From NCBI GenBank assembly GCA_963739435.1, contig CAVUAN010000009.1, positions 62,001 to 126,000 on the forward strand: DNA of 64,000 nucleotides, written 5' to 3'. Position 1 is the stretch's first letter, and each line of letters opens with the position of its first letter. Shown in pieces: positions 62,182 through 64,000 of the stretch. This DNA comes from CAVUAN01 sp963739435. Its GTDB lineage: Bacteria > Acidobacteriota > Thermoanaerobaculia > UBA5066 > Gp7-AA6. A model generated the notes under the pieces. It had not been told where the DNA came from. It searched no databases and worked only from the letters and a program-made list of their open reading frames with translations. The translations under genes and the position numbers were made by a program.

Positions 62182-63356
62182 TGCCTGCTCCTCTCGACGG
62201 CATCCTCGTCCTCGATCTTTCGCGCGTGCTCGCGGGTCCGTTCTGCACGATGCTTCTCGGAGACCTCGGGGCTCGCGTGATCAAGGTCGAGCATCCGGCG
62301 GGCGGCGACGTGACCCGGGGTTGGGGGCCGCCGGTGCACGAGGCGAGCGGCCTCTCCGCCTACTTCCTGTCGATCAATCGCAACAAGGAGTCGATCGCGC
62401 TCGACCTCGCAACGCCTTCCGGCCGCGAGTCCGTGAGCATCCTCGCCGGCCGGGCCGACGTCCTCGTCGAAAACTTCCTGCCGGGAGGCCTCGCGCGGTT
62501 CGGCCTGGATCTGGCGGAGCTGCGCCAGCGGAACCCGCGACTCGTCACCGCGTCGATCACGGGCAGCGGGCGCGTGGGCCCGGAGGCGGGACTGCCCGGG
62601 TTCGACCTGCTCGCGCAGGCGGGCGCGGGGTTGATGGCGATCACCGGAGAGCTCGGCGGGGAGCCGGTGAAGGTCGGCGTGGCGGTCTCGGACCTCGTCG
62701 CGGGCTGTTTCGCCGCCGTCGGCATTCTGGGAGCGCTGGCCGGCCGGGAGCGCACGGGCCGCGGGCAGCACGTCGAGGTGGACCTGTTCTCGTCGACGGC
62801 AGCATTGTTGATCAACGTCGCGCAGTCGGCCCTCCTGACGGGAACGGAAGCTGTGCGCCACGGCAACGCGCATCCGCAGATTGCGCCGTACCGGCCGTTT
62901 GCCGCCTCGGATGGCGACTTCGTGCTGGCCGTCGGCACGGACCCGCAGTTCGAGCGCCTGGCCCGGCTCCTGGGCCGGGAGTCCTGGTGCGCCGATCCGG
63001 CGTATCGAACCAACTCCGATCGGGTCGTCAACCGGGAGAGGCTCGAAGGGGAGATCGCGGCGATTCTGCGGCTCGAGACTCGGCAGACCTGGATTGACCG
63101 CCTGCGTGCGGCCGGCGTTCCGGCGGGCCCCGTTCGCGGCCCGCTCGAGGCGCTCGAGAGCGAGACGGCTCGGGCTCTCGACCTCGTCCGGAAGGCTTCC
63201 GGCGTCCGATTTGTCGCTTCGCCGCTGCGGGTCGAGGGTCACACGGCGCCGCTGGAGTTTCCGCCGGCGCTCGATGAGCACGGCGCGCGCCTGAGGAAGG
63301 AGTTCGGCCTGCCAGACAGCGAGAGTCCAAAGTCCAAAGTCCAAAGTCCAAAGTAG
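62181..63356 (+). CDS. class III (CaiB/BaiF) CoA-transferase
   Basis: From GTG 62181 (overlapping the upstream TAG) the 391-residue protein shows VLDLSRVLAGPFCTMLLGDLGARVIKVEHPAGGDVTRGWGPP, LSINRNKESIALDL, VLVENFLPGGLARFG, PGFDLLAQAGAGLM with Asp142 as the covalent acyl site, and RGQHVEVDLFSSTAALL. This is the CaiB/formyl-CoA transferase fold. A GTG at 62154 is an alternative. The final ten residues (SPKSKVQSPK) are encoded by the GTCCAAAGT repeat. The acyl acceptor is unknown. Confidence 0.9.
   Translation: MPAPLDGILVLDLSRVLAGPFCTMLLGDLGARVIKVEHPAGGDVTRGWGPPVHEASGLSAYFLSINRNKESIALDLATPSGRESVSILAGRADVLVENFLPGGLARFGLDLAELRQRNPRLVTASITGSGRVGPEAGLPGFDLLAQAGAGLMAITGELGGEPVKVGVAVSDLVAGCFAAVGILGALAGRERTGRGQHVEVDLFSSTAALLINVAQSALLTGTEAVRHGNAHPQIAPYRPFAASDGDFVLAVGTDPQFERLARLLGRESWCADPAYRTNSDRVVNRERLEGEIAAILRLETRQTWIDRLRAAGVPAGPVRGPLEALESETARALDLVRKASGVRFVASPLRVEGHTAPLEFPPALDEHGARLRKEFGLPDSESPKSKVQSPK
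63321..63356 (+). repeat. tandem GTCCAAA repeat supplying the CoA-transferase C-terminus
   Basis: AGTCCAAAGTCCAAAGTCCA...GTCCAAAGTAG is a run of about four nine-base copies at the very end of the coding region; the last copy provides the TAG stop. Related copies occur at 63933-64000. Confidence 0.72.
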
Positions 63357-63367
63357 ACTGCCATCTG

Positions 63368-63931
63368 ATGAAAGTCGCCTTCATCGGGAGCCACGGGGTC
63401 GGCAAGACCACGCTGTGCTTCGAGCTCGCGGCGCTCCTGAAGAAACGGGACCGCGTCGTCGAGATGGTGCGGGAGGTGGCGCGCTTCTGCCCGCTCCCGA
63501 TCAACCGCGAGACGACGATCCCCGCGCAGTCCTGGATTCTGCACACGGAGATTGCCGAGGAGCTCGTCGCCGCCGCCAAGGCCGAGATCGTGATCTGCGA
63601 CCGCAGCGTTCTCGATAATTACTGCTACCTGATCTACGCCGGACAGGCGCCGATGCTCGAGCCGCTCGTGAAGTGGTGGACGTCCACCTATCACCTGCTG
63701 ATCAAGGTTCCGATCGTCGAGACGCCCCAGTTCGACGGCACGCGCGATGTGGACGCGTCCTTCCAGCTGGCCATCGACGAGAAGATCGACGAGGTGCTCG
63801 CGCGCTGGGGCGTGCCGACGCTGCGTCTCGACAACGCGCGCCGGGAGCACTGGGCGGGGGATTCGCTGGAGGCCATCCTGCCCCTCCTGGGGCCCGTTCA
63901 GCAGCCTCTCTTCGAAGCCGAGAAGACGTGA
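63368..63931 (+). CDS. P-loop ATPase/kinase (NadR/AAA_28-like)
   Basis: The 187-residue protein has Walker A GSHGVGKTTL at residues 7-16, EIVICDRSVLDNYCYLIYAGQ (Walker B-type Asp, as in NadR and thymidylate/nucleoside kinases), and LLIKVPIVETPQFDGTRDVDASFQLAIDEKIDEVL lid region. It is likely a small nucleotide or nucleoside kinase. It is bracketed by GTCCAAAGT-type repeats on both sides. The substrate is not evident. Confidence 0.82.
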   Translation: MKVAFIGSHGVGKTTLCFELAALLKKRDRVVEMVREVARFCPLPINRETTIPAQSWILHTEIAEELVAAAKAEIVICDRSVLDNYCYLIYAGQAPMLEPLVKWWTSTYHLLIKVPIVETPQFDGTRDVDASFQLAIDEKIDEVLARWGVPTLRLDNARREHWAGDSLEAILPLLGPVQQPLFEAEKT

Positions 63932-63932
63932 G

Positions 63933-64000
63933 CGTCCAAAGTCCAAAGTCGAAAGTCCAAAGGAGCTCATCTTTTCTTCCCACTTTGGACATTGGACTTT
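63933..64000. repeat. GTCCAAAGT repeat cluster, direct and inverted
   Basis: GTCCAAAGTCCAAAGTCGAA at 63935 onward is followed by ACTTTGGACATTGGACTTT at the window end, the complement. The two can form a hairpin. It belongs to the same family as 63321-63356 and may continue past the window. Confidence 0.65.

Noticed and set aside
1..64000. Prophage, integrative element or antiphage island
   Set aside because: No integrase, transposase, attachment repeats, restriction genes or sharp composition change were seen; the EVE protein alone is not enough.

Overview
The window is high-GC bacterial chromosome with densely packed genes on both strands. I see no rRNA, tRNA, CRISPR array, phage module or complete insertion sequence. 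Gene content suggests a soil or sediment member of the Acidobacteriota, perhaps of the Thermoanaerobaculia type. It carries two DUF2911 proteins, an S9 peptidase, several secreted M28/M20 peptidases, amidohydrolase pairs, a Pkn-type kinase fused to a propeller, a CadC-like winged helix fused to TPRs, and secreted BNR and beta-helix proteins with recurring C-terminal tails. This placement is inference from gene families, not a phylogeny.

Layout. 1-0.7 kb: 5' parts of a tyrA/aroH pair. 0.7-4.2 kb: an amino-sugar and cell-wall recycling cluster (BadF/BadG-type sugar kinase, ChbG/YdjC deacetylase, NagB-like deaminase, convergent MurQ). 4.4-9 kb: a response regulator-diguanylate cyclase, an S9 peptidase, and an NfeD/SPFH membrane pair. 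9-12 kb: secreted BNR-repeat protein and a small exported protein. 12-17 kb: class V aminotransferase, GT4 glycosyltransferase, DUF2911 and an M28 peptidase whose signal-peptide region is interrupted by a repeat pair. 17-19.7 kb: ECF sigma, anti-sigma, an STN-domain protein, a damaged exported gene and a second DUF2911. 19.8-24.4 kb: two overlapping amidohydrolase-fold genes that have lost metal ligands, plus an EVE-domain protein. 24.4-27.4 kb: secreted zincin with partner and small genes. 27.4-29.6 kb: dgcN-dgcA-like pair for D-glutamate use. 29.5-32.5 kb: winged-helix/TPR regulator and a beta-lactamase-fold hydrolase. 32.6-38.2 kb: beta-helix protein and a zincin-propeller-barrel protein. 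38.2-41.1 kb: molybdate regulator-modA-modB-modC operon. 41.2-50.3 kb: outer-membrane-like protein, VWFA-like protein, kinase, M20 and M28 peptidases, hotdog protein. 50.3-54 kb: small membrane and zinc-ribbon proteins, lipoprotein, HU, GNAT. 54-58 kb: RmlC-like cupin, deoC and two aldehyde dehydrogenases. 58-64 kb: DUF1326, PilZ, 3'-5' exonuclease, family-5 solute-binding lipoprotein, class III CoA-transferase and a P-loop ATPase.

Two themes run through the window. First, many same-strand neighbours overlap by exactly four bases (NTGA), including apparent TTG and CTG starts, which suggests translational coupling. Second, at least fifteen otherwise conserved genes are broken by single-base shifts, concentrated near 17-19 kb, 42-50 kb and 54-56 kb. 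This looks more like assembly or read indels than decay, so those genes are given as one feature each with the approximate shift positions. Several families of short intergenic repeats are also present, two of which have entered coding regions.
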